Assembly: GCA_965249005.1 (NCBI GenBank)
Contig: CBDFLD010000022.1
Coordinates: forward strand, 1-64,000
Length of the DNA: 64,000 nucleotides
Origin: CBDFLD01 sp965249005
GTDB lineage: Bacteria > Acidobacteriota > UBA6911
Reading direction: 5' to 3'
The position numbers and the translations under genes are program-made. Shown here piece after piece: positions 8,828-17,651 of the stretch. How positions within the stretch are numbered: the stretch's first letter is position 1; the number at the start of each line of letters is the position of its first letter. The notes under the pieces are model-generated. The model searched no databases and was not told the origin of the DNA. It saw nothing but the letters and a program-made list of their open reading frames with translations.

Positions 8828-9672
8828 TGTTGTCTCTCCTTGAGATGGGCACTAAGTATTTCGGCAGCCAAGGAGGCGTACTCGTCGCGGAGGGTGATTC
8901 CTGCTGCGGCGTATTGGTGGCTGGCGGGGTTGGTGCTGTGGGCACGCTCCGCAAGGGCCCGCTCCGCGTACTGGTTGATGTCAACACCGAGATACCGCAG
9001 ATCTGACGCCACGCGGGGCGAGAACCGGATCGCCGTACCGAACACATGAGCTCCAATCTGGGGCGCTTCGTAGAGAGCCCGGATACGACGTTTCACGACC
9101 GTGGCCCGAGTGTCGAACCCGACAAGCGCCACACCGAGGATGGTTGCTGTCGGCCCAGCTGTCTGCGACAAAGCCACCGCTATGTCGTGGTACGCGTGAA
9201 CCGTGCCGACATCTGGATCGGCGGGGATGACTAGATGAACAACGGACCGGGCGATCGCATCCCGGAACCCGTATGACTGAGGTGGACAATCGATCAGCAC
9301 AACATCGTGTACGTCGGCGAGTGGCGCCAAGGCATGAACGATGTTCATAGCAGTGACCTGGCCGCCGTAAAGGCCGGCGAGCATAGGATCGGCGTGGTAG
9401 CCGCCCGTCACGACACTCAACCCAGGCCGGTCGGGGTCCACAAAGGTCGGTCCAGCTAACGGCCGGGCCTCGATAACCGCAGTAGCGAGAGCCGCTCCCT
9501 GATCCGATTCTGCTGTCCGGCCGAGACCCTGAGCGATATTTGAAGTCGAGTCGAGCTCGACAACAAGCACTTTCCACCCCTCGCGAAGGGCCATAACAGC
9601 CACCTGAGTAGTGAGGGTTGTCTTACCGACACCACCCTTTCGGTGGTATATCCCGATCCCGTTCCTCAACAT
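8824..9672 (-). CDS. parA: ParA-family partition ATPase
   Basis: The 282-residue protein carries a deviant Walker A motif KGGVGKTT at residues 12-19, a Walker A-prime region (VLVVELDSTSNIAQGLG) and Walker B (DVVLIDCPPQS). ParA ATPases move plasmid copies over the nucleoid surface. It overlaps the downstream partner gene by four bases. A palindrome about 30 bases upstream of its start may be the operator or centromere. Family assignment is firm. Confidence 0.93.
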   Translation of the reverse strand: MLRNGIGIYHRKGGVGKTTLTTQVAVMALREGWKVLVVELDSTSNIAQGLGRTAESDQGAALATAVIEARPLAGPTFVDPDRPGLSVVTGGYHADPMLAGLYGGQVTAMNIVHALAPLADVHDVVLIDCPPQSYGFRDAIARSVVHLVIPADPDVGTVHAYHDIAVALSQTAGPTATILGVALVGFDTRATVVKRRIRALYEAPQIGAHVFGTAIRFSPRVASDLRYLGVDINQYAERALAERAHSTNPASHQYAAAGITLRDEYASLAAEILSAHLKERQQ

Positions 9673-9703
9673 CCGCTATCCCCCCGATCTGCTATCACCA
9701 GTA

Positions 9704-9713
9704 TATCGCGATA
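9704..9713. promoter_or_regulatory. Palindrome upstream of parA
   Basis: TATCGCGATA is a perfect ten-base palindrome 31 bases before the parA start. Its position suits an operator for parA autoregulation or part of a centromere site. Only one copy was noticed. Confidence 0.35.
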
Positions 9714-9819
9714 CGCTCGCATAATGGGGATAATGCTGAACGGGTGAGGTGACGATCTCAATATGAAGGTGAACAGAACATGGCGAACACGACGAATCAC
9801 AGAGAACTACACGATCGGG

Positions 9820-10293
9820 TTATAGCACGGCCCGGAGCGGGGGAACGCCTTGCTGCGTTATGACGCGGTCGAGGTCGGCTGCGAGGTCACGAATTGTTTC
9901 CCCCCAGGTGGCTTCAGTTACCACGGTGACGGTCTGCGCGGCCAGCGCAGCCCAGATTGGGTCAGCGAGATCTGGGGCCAAGTGGGAGACATGATCAGCG
10001 CATGGGCAATCTACACCGACCAGTTCAACAACTTGGTCACGCCAAGTACGGCTGGCGGCCTTTCCCCACGGACATACGCGCAGCGTACACCCAACACTTC
10101 GCTGCCCTCGAAGCGCGCTGGGAGGACAACGTAGCGGAGGGGTTGCTCCCGTCCACGTCGAGGTCGCGGATTGAGCCTGTGACGGCTGCTTGCCGATGAG
10201 TCCTCGCGCCATCCAGGCGAGGTCGCTCACGACAACCGTGATAGCAGCCACAGGCATCAGCAAGGCCCCGAGCCAGACGCCGTGTACCGCCAC
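9820..10293 (-). CDS. Hypothetical membrane-anchored protein
   Basis: This 157-residue frame begins with a hydrophobic segment (VWLGALLMPVAAITVVVSDL) followed by a soluble part ending TIRDLAADLDRVITQQG. The GTG at 10293 has no good ribosome binding site. The frame stays open upstream for about 90 bases without a standard start, so the true start is unclear. Overlapping plus-strand frames exist and look less coding. No family is recognised. Confidence 0.4.
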   Translation of the reverse strand: MAVHGVWLGALLMPVAAITVVVSDLAWMARGLIGKQPSQAQSATSTWTGATPPLRCPPSALRGQRSVGCTLRVCPWGKAASRTWRDQVVELVGVDCPCADHVSHLAPDLADPIWAALAAQTVTVVTEATWGETIRDLAADLDRVITQQGVPPLRAVL

Positions 10294-10415
10294 CTCTGCG
10301 GCAAGTCGGCTGGCGGGTTCTCCCGGCCGCTCGCCAACTTCGATGAGAACGGACAGCTGTGTGGTTACGATACCCAGGGACGCTCAGGGTTCGGTCGGTA
10401 CATTAGGAGGTGGCC

Positions 10416-10892
10416 ATGCCGACGGTTGATGATCTCCTGGGGCCGCCTCCGGCCGAGGGTATCGACCCGCTCCAGTTGTGGCGGCTGGGTACGTTGACCG
10501 CGGCGATGTTGCCGCCGCTTATGACGGTACGCGACCCGAGCGGCCCTTATCGTGCTCCGGTGCTGCAGTTCATTGCGGACTGGAACCGCGCTGAGGACAG
10601 GGCGGCGCTGGTCGCTGCGGCCCCCGTGTACGAGGGTGACGATCCGGTTCTGCTGCCGGCGATCGGGGTCGTTGTCCATGCCTTGGCCGATCGGGCGGGG
10701 GTGGCGCTGCCGGATTGGGTGCGGGAGCATCGGGCACCCACCGACGTGATGCTGTTCGGATGGAAGTTCGACGGCGACTACGGGCGGGCGGTCCAGCGCA
10801 GGGCTCACCCCGCCTGTGCCTATCACCGGGTATGGTTCCATCCTCGGACGCTCGACAAGGGCACCCCCGACTGGTGGTTGCCCTGGGACTGA
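10416..10892 (+). CDS. Antitoxin-like partner of nucleotidyltransferase module 1
   Basis: The 158-residue protein starts at ATG 10416, five bases after AGGAGG. Helical content is high, with a C-terminal pattern (ALPDWVREHRAPTDVMLFGW, then HPRTLDKGTPDWWLPWD) seen in small proteins encoded directly before DUF6036-type nucleotidyltransferases. The stop is one base before the GTG start of the nucleotidyltransferase gene, so the two are coupled. By analogy with type IV systems of the AbiE kind it would counteract or regulate its partner. That role is inference. Confidence 0.65.
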   Translation: MPTVDDLLGPPPAEGIDPLQLWRLGTLTAAMLPPLMTVRDPSGPYRAPVLQFIADWNRAEDRAALVAAAPVYEGDDPVLLPAIGVVVHALADRAGVALPDWVREHRAPTDVMLFGWKFDGDYGRAVQRRAHPACAYHRVWFHPRTLDKGTPDWWLPWD

Positions 10893-10893
10893 A

Positions 10894-12531
10894 GTGACTC
10901 CTAGCAGGGGGGTTGCTCTGACCCCGGACCTGCTGCAGGGTCTGTTCGCTGCGGTGGACAGCACCCTCGCTCCCGCCCCCCGGCCCGTCGACCTGCTGGC
11001 TGTCGGCGGGACTGCGATGCTGCTGCGGTGGCATTCCCGCAGGGTCACCTACGACGTGGACCTGGTTACGCCACTGCCCGCCGCTGTGAAGGACGCTGTG
11101 GCGGCGGCCGCAGCGCCCTACCCCGGGCTGAGCCCGTTCTGGCTGAACGACGGGCCGCTGACAGCCCGGCCGCCCGGCTTGGAGCCCGACGACCCGCTCG
11201 TTGTGTACGCAGGCCGGAACCTGACGGTGTCGGCGGCGGGTCCCCGCTATGTGCTGGCGATGAAGGTGTTCGCGGGCCGCGACGCCGACGGTCGGGACCT
11301 GCCCTACCTCTTTGACGCCGCCGGTGTTGACACTCTCGATGCCGTGTATGCCCTACACCGAGAGGCATACTGTGGCCTTCCGCTCCACGCCAACGCCGAT
11401 CGGACGCTACGGGAGGCCTGGGCCGACTACGCCGAGCCCCGCGGGCTACCCGGGGGTCTGACACGGGAGCACGAGCCGTACCTGGCTGTGGTCCCGGCTG
11501 ATGGCTCCTGGGGATGGGAGATCGAGCTGCGCCGCCCCACCGACCCTCCGCTCGTAGGCGGGGCCCGGTACCTGTCGGAGGACGCCGCTCACGAAGCCGG
11601 CGACTTCGTCCTGGAGTTGGTGAACAACACCTACCCCGTACGGTTCGAGGAGTGGGCGTACGGGTGGGAGCACGAAGCGCCGCCGGCCGGCGATAGCCGG
11701 GTTGTGGTGCGGCCGGTGTCGTGGGTGGGAGGGTGGCTGCTGCAGGCCACCTACCCCGGAGGGGACATCGCGGCGTACTCGCCCTCCTACCCGACCTACC
11801 GGGCGGCTGCAGACGCTCAGAGCTTCCTACAGCAAGTGAGCGCCGCGCTAGGCGACCCACAACGCCGCCGGCCGACCCAGGTCCGCTCCGGAGCGGCCTG
11901 CGGTTGCACCCGGAGAGGACGGACATGCGCCCACCACGATCCCCACGCTGCACCGCCCCTAAACCCGGTCACCGTGGGCGTGAGGCCCCGCCGGGGCACG
12001 GCGACGGGATGGGAACTCGTAGTTCGAGGCCCCGACAAGTCCCCGCTCCGCCTATCGGCTCCGCACCCGTCCAAGGACGCCGCAGAGGCCGCCCGTGACT
12101 TCGCCCTAGCCGTTGCCAACGCTCCCCGCCCGGTTCGCTTCGAGGGGTGGACACCGTGGCTGACCAAAGGCCCCGGATACGTCCCGCCTTCCCCCGAGGA
12201 CGCCGCCACCACCGTCCGGGTCCGCCCACCGACCCACAAAGCCCCCACCGCTTGGCGCCTACAAGCACACCGAGCCGATGGCTCCGTCCTTCGCACGTCG
12301 CTTCCGCACCCGAGCCACAACGACGCATACCAGTCCCTCGACTTCGTAGGATGGGTGAGCGTGCTCACCGGCGACCCCACACAAACCGGCTGGGTGCTCC
12401 CCTCCACCACACCGGCTGACCTGATATGCGACTGCAGATCCCTCGGTGCGACATGCCGCCACTTCCACATCGAAGACCCCGACACCCGCAGCCCCGAACG
12501 CGGTTACCCCAGCCCCGACCTCGGGTTCTGA
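10894..12531 (+). CDS. Nucleotidyltransferase with repeated C-terminal extension
   Basis: The first 170 residues form a nucleotidyltransferase fold: VDLLAVGGTAMLLRWHSRR is followed by VTYDVDLV with the metal-binding DxD. This matches AbiEii/DUF6036-like toxins that transfer nucleotides to RNA or protein. The remaining 370 residues are unusual. At least two repeats of about 80 residues each end in PVRFE(E/G)W, and there are two Cys/His clusters (CGCTRRGRTCAHH and CDCRSLGATCRHFH) that could bind zinc. The GTG at 10894 is chosen for its one-base spacing from the partner gene. The extension may recognise a target, but nothing proves this. Confidence 0.75.
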   Translation: MTPSRGVALTPDLLQGLFAAVDSTLAPAPRPVDLLAVGGTAMLLRWHSRRVTYDVDLVTPLPAAVKDAVAAAAAPYPGLSPFWLNDGPLTARPPGLEPDDPLVVYAGRNLTVSAAGPRYVLAMKVFAGRDADGRDLPYLFDAAGVDTLDAVYALHREAYCGLPLHANADRTLREAWADYAEPRGLPGGLTREHEPYLAVVPADGSWGWEIELRRPTDPPLVGGARYLSEDAAHEAGDFVLELVNNTYPVRFEEWAYGWEHEAPPAGDSRVVVRPVSWVGGWLLQATYPGGDIAAYSPSYPTYRAAADAQSFLQQVSAALGDPQRRRPTQVRSGAACGCTRRGRTCAHHDPHAAPPLNPVTVGVRPRRGTATGWELVVRGPDKSPLRLSAPHPSKDAAEAARDFALAVANAPRPVRFEGWTPWLTKGPGYVPPSPEDAATTVRVRPPTHKAPTAWRLQAHRADGSVLRTSLPHPSHNDAYQSLDFVGWVSVLTGDPTQTGWVLPSTTPADLICDCRSLGATCRHFHIEDPDTRSPERGYPSPDLGF

Positions 12532-12551
12532 CACCAACCATCCCAGCCGCA

Positions 12552-12648
12552 CCCATCACAACACCTCCTACCCATCCCGACTGGCATTTCCAGACCTAGG
12601 TGTTGCGTTGACCCTCTGAGGCCACAGTCCATTTTCTACGGTAACCCC
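12552..12648 (-). mobile_element. IS30 left-end fragment with Tn3 terminal-repeat half
   Basis: Bases 12552-12626 are the reverse complement of the IS30 left end seen at 18249 onward (TGTGGCCTCAGAGGGTCAAC). The next 22 bases (12627-12648) match the outer half of a Tn3-family terminal repeat ending GGGG. About 75 bases of IS30 remain. The following sequence to 12867 holds no gene I can support. Confidence 0.75.
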
Positions 12649-12867
12649 GCATTGGAAGCCGTCTGGTGGGAGGTGCCGGAGGGTTGTCCGAATTGCCTCC
12701 ATCTAGTTGGCGAATGTCTCATAACCGCGGCGAATCGGGCGTGTTCACGCCAACTTCGATGAGATCGGACAATCGGGCAGTAGGGCCGCTCGGATGCCCT
12801 ACGGGGATGTCCCGTAATACCGGTTATGTAGAGCTGGCTTTTCTGGATGGTGGTTCTGGGCTGTTTG

Positions 12868-13539
12868 TCACCAGCCCAGCCCGGGGAACCGCGTCGGGTC
12901 TGGCTGTTCATGGTCGATGGCGAGTTGCTGTAGGTCCAGACGCCAGAGAGCGACCTGCGCGTGTAGCTGCTGCCACTGCGGGTCGCCGAGGTTGAAGTCG
13001 CCTCTTGGTAACGAGTCGAATTCACGTAGGGTGTAGAGCACCTGTCCCGGGTGTAGTTTGGGGTTTTTCTGCTGTGCGAGTTCGTACAGGCGTAGGAAAC
13101 CGATCCGACCGGCCAAGGCTGCTACATCCACATAGTCGCGGGCTTCGCCCCGATCAGCGAGGGCCAGTAGCTTGTCAGCACCGAGTTCCTTTTCGGACAG
13201 TACAGCACCCTCCGCTGTCTGATCGGGTGGACCCATCCGGATGTCCCAGGCCAGGTCGACCAGTGTCGTGTCTTCTCCGTCGGACACGCTAAGCCTCGCA
13301 AAGCCGGGTACCACTTGGACTCGGCTGATTCCAAGCCCCTCCCCTGCGAGGCGGGTTTCGAGAGCAGGCACCAGACGATCGACCACCTCCGCCGACTCCG
13401 CGAAGTAGTCCAGGTCCGAGGTCATACGCGCTACCACACCACGGACGATCAACGCACCCCCACCCGCGAGCGCCACATCTCCCGCTTCCGGGATCTCGTT
13501 GATGATCCGCCGTAGGCGACGTTGTAGATCAGACAGCAT
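12868..13539 (-). CDS. AbiEii-type nucleotidyltransferase toxin, module 2
   Basis: This 223-residue protein has the nucleotidyltransferase core GDVALAGGGALIVRGVV followed by RMTSDLDYF, where the DxD lies. A helical domain follows with KELGADKLLALADRGEARDY, typical of AbiEii/AbiGii-like enzymes. The ATG at 13539 is chosen because it starts the conserved N-terminus four bases after the stop of the upstream partner gene. It has no detectable sequence repeats, unlike module 1. It would be a type IV toxin-like transferase acting with the upstream protein. Confidence 0.8.
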   Translation of the reverse strand: MLSDLQRRLRRIINEIPEAGDVALAGGGALIVRGVVARMTSDLDYFAESAEVVDRLVPALETRLAGEGLGISRVQVVPGFARLSVSDGEDTTLVDLAWDIRMGPPDQTAEGAVLSEKELGADKLLALADRGEARDYVDVAALAGRIGFLRLYELAQQKNPKLHPGQVLYTLREFDSLPRGDFNLGDPQWQQLHAQVALWRLDLQQLAIDHEQPDPTRFPGLGW

Positions 13540-13543
13540 GCCC

Positions 13544-13885
13544 CTATGGCAACAGTCCACGTTGCTGCAGCCACGGCCCCCAAGCCTCCCTCACATAGGA
13601 AGGCAAAACCATTTCGTCCCATAGAGCGGCAAGCTCCCCGACCCGGATGAACCGGCGCACGTCGTCGGCGACCCCCTGAGCCAGCACCTGCTTATACACC
13701 GACCTGCGATCAGCGGCGTCGTCGAGGTCGTACACCCGCCGGCTGCTCCAACGGACATGAGACGGCAACACAACCCTGCCGTCTGCCTTGACCAGCGAAG
13801 CGCTATCAACATCATCAGGAACGGCCACCGGCCGGTACCGCGCAGTCGGACGAACAGTCTCAGAAGAACTCATAGCCACATCCAT
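13544..13885 (-). CDS. Antitoxin-like partner of module 2
   Basis: The 113-residue acidic product ends RRFIRVGELAALWDEMVLP, then an aromatic tail, and lies immediately upstream of the nucleotidyltransferase gene on the same strand. Start choice is uncertain: ATG 13885 or the in-frame ATG 13873. The gene order (small partner first, nucleotidyltransferase second) matches other type IV-like pairs. The DNA-binding domain typical of AbiEi is not seen, so this is a different partner class. Confidence 0.6.
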   Translation of the reverse strand: MDVAMSSSETVRPTARYRPVAVPDDVDSASLVKADGRVVLPSHVRWSSRRVYDLDDAADRRSVYKQVLAQGVADDVRRFIRVGELAALWDEMVLPSYVREAWGPWLQQRGLLP

Positions 13886-14056
13886 CCTAGAACCTACCGG
13901 CCACTCAATACCCAAGAGCAAGCACCGAACCACACGACCCAACGATCCGCAACGGATCACCCGCCGGTCTCCACCTCTCCCTGCTCCCAACCCGTCCAAT
14001 CTTCACGGTCAACGAAGCCGCCGGCTCAATGCGGATAGTTACACCTTGGACGACGA

Positions 14057-14284
14057 GTGGCGCATACGCCCCGAAACTGCCCGACATGCCAGCCCCACGG
14101 CCAGCACATTGTCGATGCCACAGCCATACAGGAACACTCAGCCAGGCTGAGGGGGGCTATCGACGATGATCTCGCACTGGCGATCAGCCAAGCGAAGGCA
14201 CTCATCGAAGCAACCTGGTCCCTGAATGCGTCCGTACACGGTTTGGCGGTCAGCTACGGGGTCCGGCTCAGCATCAGCTGGTAA
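14057..14284 (+). pseudogene. Fragment of an abortive-infection family protein
   Basis: Residues in the second half (IQEHSARLRGAIDDDLALAI, then SQAKALIEATW) resemble the conserved helix pair of Abi-family proteins, where a pattern like DDPxLAIGxAKELIE recurs. Nothing recognisable lies upstream, and the frame ends soon after the motif, so this is a leftover piece. The ATG at 14057 may not be used. Confidence 0.4.
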
Positions 14285-14453
14285 AGATATTGGCGGAGTA
14301 TCTCTCGTCCCACAGATCGGAAACCCCCCATACACAGGGGTTTTACCAACGGCCAGCCGGTATGAACCCTGCTGATTATCTCCGGTAAGGGAGGAGCAAA
14401 GGATGGTCTAAGTCCTAGCCTTCGGGCCCGAGGTTCCCTCCGTCGGCCATGCC

Positions 14454-15311
14454 GTGGAGGCCTTCCTCGCGGCCAAGCCACTGTCGGTGAACGCCCGGCG
14501 CAGCTACACGTACACACTCGGGACAGTAGCCCCAGACCTCGGTGAGGACCTCCCAATCAACCAGATCTCTCCCCAGGATATGCGGCAGGTTCTCGAAGAT
14601 CGCTGGGGTGCCGCGTCGCCGGCCACATGGAACAACCGCCTCACCGCGCTTGGATCGTTCCGCCGCTGGATACTGGCCAACGGCTGGACCCAGGCAGACC
14701 TCCTTGCCGGTATCGAGCGCCGACCTTTACCACGCGACGAAACGGCAGCCATCCGGTACGAAGACCTGCACAAGCTATGGACCCGGCGCGACATCCACGT
14801 CCGCGAGAAAACACTGTGGCGGATGCTCTACGAGACAGTTGCCCGCGCCAACGAGATCCTCTCCCTCGACATAAGCGACCTCGACCCCGCTACCAGACGG
14901 GCCACCATCACCGCCAAAGGCGGCCACCGACAAGAAGTCGTATGGGCCTCGGGGACCGCCAGAGTGCTACCCCGATACTTGAAAGGTCGACGCCGTGGAC
15001 CGGTGTTCGTCACTCACCGCCGTCCCAACGTCGTCCCCGCACTCCCCGACCTCTGTCCCGACACCGGGCGAGGTCGGCTCTCCTACCAGCAGGCATGGGC
15101 CATCTTCAAGAAAGCCAGCAGCTGGACCCTTCACGACCTCCGCCACGCCGCGCTCACCCACCTCGGCGAGGCCGGTGTCGGAGCTCCGCTACCCAAAGCC
15201 AAGAGTCGCCACCAACCCCTCCGAAGCCTCGACCGCTACGTACGACCGGGTATCGAGGCGGTGGCAGCCCTTACCGCCGAACACGACCCAGCCCGACGCT
15301 ACCCTAGGTAA
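14454..15311 (+). CDS. Tyrosine recombinase (phage-type integrase)
   Basis: The 285-residue product has an N-terminal core-binding domain (SVNARRSYTYTLG, then TWNNRLTALGSFRRW) and a catalytic domain with WTLHDLRHAALTHLGEAG and the nucleophile region SLDRYVRPG. The catalytic HxLR and Tyr are visible. A degenerate copy of its N-terminus at 50938-51244 begins about 20 residues earlier (TSEVVGLPVRVPSLGRAVEQ), which suggests this copy has lost its original start and uses GTG 14454. It could integrate or resolve the element, or be a cargo recombinase. Confidence 0.8.
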   Translation: MEAFLAAKPLSVNARRSYTYTLGTVAPDLGEDLPINQISPQDMRQVLEDRWGAASPATWNNRLTALGSFRRWILANGWTQADLLAGIERRPLPRDETAAIRYEDLHKLWTRRDIHVREKTLWRMLYETVARANEILSLDISDLDPATRRATITAKGGHRQEVVWASGTARVLPRYLKGRRRGPVFVTHRRPNVVPALPDLCPDTGRGRLSYQQAWAIFKKASSWTLHDLRHAALTHLGEAGVGAPLPKAKSRHQPLRSLDRYVRPGIEAVAALTAEHDPARRYPR

Positions 15312-16134
15312 CGAGGCGGCGGCCCTCTCAGTGTTTGGCCGTGGCCTGGGCCATCTCATGGGTTACTGCGGACTATCCAGAGTCAGGCCCATTCGGCGCT
15401 CCGCCTCTTTCCCTATGCCGTCGCAAGGTCGGCCTACCAGTTTGAGGCTCGGGAGGCGTGGGGTGGCCTTGGCCGACCGTTCCCTGTCGGATTTGAGGAA
15501 AGCAAGAATGATCACCCAACAAGCACAAGATAAGCTTAAGCATTGGCGAGAATGGCTGGACGGCGACCTGTTCGAGTATATGAACAAGATGCTGTACCAG
15601 CGAGAAGTCTTCCGAAGCTGGAATGAAATAGTCGGAGAAGCCAGCTATCCGCCCAATGTGAGTGGACTGTTCAACGTGTGGGTCAACGTCAACTATCTCG
15701 ATTCTCTCTCAGTCACAATCAGAGCACTGTGCGATCGAAGAACAGACACCACATCGCTGTGGCGCTTCCTAATGGACATGAAGAAGCACCACACCCTTCT
15801 GTCACGGGAGTGGTGGGAGAACACTTGGCGACCATCAGACCATGCCACCCGCACCCTTTTTCCTGACGACTACCGCCGACATCTTGAACGGTTCGAGAAG
15901 ATGTCGAATGGGAATCCGTACATTGATCGTACCTACATTCAAAAGTATATTGACGAGCTAAACGAACTCTCGAAAAATGTCAAAGGTCATGTTGACCTGA
16001 GCGTCGCACACACCAGCAAACACCGCGAGAGCAAGAGGCCCAAGCTGCCAATTGGAGAGATACACTCCGCAGCAGACGGCATCTACGACATATTCCGCCA
16101 CTGGTACCAACTCATAAACTGAACCGCCCCGGGT

Positions 16135-17070
16135 TTATCGGAGAGTGTTTTGCTTGAGTCCTGCTAGTCGTGCTGGGGTGTGCTCTTGATGGTAGTTGGC
16201 CTCCCTTTCTGCTGGTGGGATGTGTCCGATGGGTTCGAGGAGTCGCCGGTGGTTGAACCAGTCGACGTACTCGAGGGTGGCGTACTCGACGTGGTCGAGG
16301 TCCTTCCACGGCGCCCGTTTGTGGATGAGTTCTGTCTTGTACAGACCGATGACAGACTCGGCGAGGGCGTTGTCGTATGAGTCACCGACTGAGCCGACCG
16401 AGGGTTCGATGCCGGCTTCGGTAAGCCGGCTGCTGTAGCGGAAGGACAGATATTGGCTGCCGGCATCGGAATGATGCACCAGCCGATGGTCGGGATCTGC
16501 TGTGTCGGGTCGGCGCGCCCAGAGTGCTTGCTCGAGCGCGTCGAGAGCCAAGTCTGTGCGCAACGAGTTCGACACCCGCCAGCCGACGATGAACCGCGAG
16601 TAGGCGTCGATCACGAACGCCGCATACGCGAAACCCGACCAGGTCGGAACATAGGTGATGTCGGCGAGCCACAGCCGGTTCGGAGCATCGGCTTCGAAGC
16701 GACGGTCGACCAGATCGGCGGGCCGGGACGCGCTGTGATCCGGGATGGTCGTGCGCCGTTTCTCGCCTCTGACCACGCCTTTCAGGCCTTCTTGGCGCAT
16801 CAGGCGCTCCACGGTGCAGCGAGCCACCGCCACACCTTCACGCTGAAGCTGGCGCCATATCTTGCGTACTCCGTACACCCCGAAGTTCGACTCCCACACT
16901 CGACGAATCTGAGAACGCAGCTCGGTGTCGCGCCGGGCTCGGGCCGGGCAACGCTCCGGTTCCCGCTCCCGCCGTTTGTGCTCCCAATAGGTAGACGGGG
17001 CGATCGGCAACTCGGCGCAGATCGGCTCGACCCCGTAATTCTCCCTCTGCTCGTCGACGAAGGCGGTCAT
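16135..17070 (-). CDS. IS3-family transposase OrfB, copy a
   Basis: This 311-residue DDE transposase contains the HTH_21-type region (AVARCTVERLMRQEGLKG) and the catalytic rve core: an Asp in LWLADITYVPTWSGFAYAAF, an Asp in LVHHSDAGSQYLS, and a Glu after SYDNALAESVIGLYKTELI. It acts with OrfA, probably as an OrfAB fusion made by -1 frameshifting, to mobilise IS3 copy a. The gene is intact. Confidence 0.93.
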   Translation of the reverse strand: MTAFVDEQRENYGVEPICAELPIAPSTYWEHKRREREPERCPARARRDTELRSQIRRVWESNFGVYGVRKIWRQLQREGVAVARCTVERLMRQEGLKGVVRGEKRRTTIPDHSASRPADLVDRRFEADAPNRLWLADITYVPTWSGFAYAAFVIDAYSRFIVGWRVSNSLRTDLALDALEQALWARRPDTADPDHRLVHHSDAGSQYLSFRYSSRLTEAGIEPSVGSVGDSYDNALAESVIGLYKTELIHKRAPWKDLDHVEYATLEYVDWFNHRRLLEPIGHIPPAEREANYHQEHTPARLAGLKQNTLR

Positions 17071-17390
17071 CGTCTTGGTCGGCGGTCGAGCTCCGCCTGG
17101 GCGAAATACGCAGACGCCTTCCGCAAGATCTCATTCGCCCGGCGCAGTTCACGAACCTCCCGGCGCAACCCTGCGAGTTCGGTGCGCTCATCCGAGCTCA
17201 ACCCAGGACGCACACCCTGGTCCCGCTCGGCCTGACGCACCCATTTCCGCAACGTCTCGGACGAGCAGCCGAACTTCTCGGCGATCGAACAGATAGCTGC
17301 CCACTCGGACCGGTGCTCCCCCCGGTGCTCTAACACCAAGCGAACCGCCCGCTCCCGTACCTCTGGTGAATACATGATCGGTCTTCCCAT
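17067..17390 (-). CDS. IS3-family transposase OrfA, copy a
   Basis: The 107-residue protein has an N-terminal helix-turn-helix (VRERAVRLVLEHRGEHRSEW, then GCSSETLRKWVRQAE) and a leucine-rich coiled coil (LAGLRREVRELRRANEILRK) used for dimerisation. It binds the inverted repeats of the element. It overlaps OrfB by four bases. The gene is intact. Confidence 0.92.
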   Translation of the reverse strand: MGRPIMYSPEVRERAVRLVLEHRGEHRSEWAAICSIAEKFGCSSETLRKWVRQAERDQGVRPGLSSDERTELAGLRREVRELRRANEILRKASAYFAQAELDRRPRR

Positions 17391-17651
17391 ACTCCATTAT
17401 CTCCCAACTAAACGAGTCTCCGGGATAACCGGGGCGGTTCAAACACAGTCGAGTTCTATCCGGCAACCACCACAGGAGGGCTGCGGGAACCGTGGGAACA
17501 TCTGTTCACCCGACGCTGGATCACCAGCGAACAGGCAATCAGCATTGTAAACCGGCGCAGAGACGAGTACGAACAAAGGTTCGGATTCAGGTTTGAAGGG
17601 ACCACACTGCCCCCTCGCCCCTCCTAGCTGGGATCGTGCCGCTACGCACTC

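Larger units (their letters stand above)
16120..17441 (-). mobile_element. IS3-family element, copy a
   Basis: The 1,322-base element begins TGAACCGCCCCGGG and ends with the complementary GGGGCGGTTCA. It is flanked by a 3-base target duplication AAC (16117-16119 and 17442-17444). It carries the usual orfA and orfB, overlapping by four bases. A diverged copy of equal length is at 35269-36590. Confidence 0.95.
15508..17627 (+). pseudogene. AbiU2/HEPN-like gene split by an IS3 insertion
   Basis: The frame starts at ATG 15508 (MITQQAQDKLKHWREWLDG) and is cut after codon AAC at 16119. Removing the IS3 at 16120-17441 and its 3-base duplication gives an exact in-frame continuation from 17445 (TVEFYPATTGGLREPWEHLF) to the TAG at 17625-17627, about 265 residues in all. 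The N-terminal half, with DSLSVTIRALCDRRTDTTSL, resembles HEPN AbiU2-like proteins tied to abortive infection. Its codon use is more AT-rich than its neighbours. The insertion must be recent because both halves remain clean. Family call is moderate. Confidence 0.7.
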
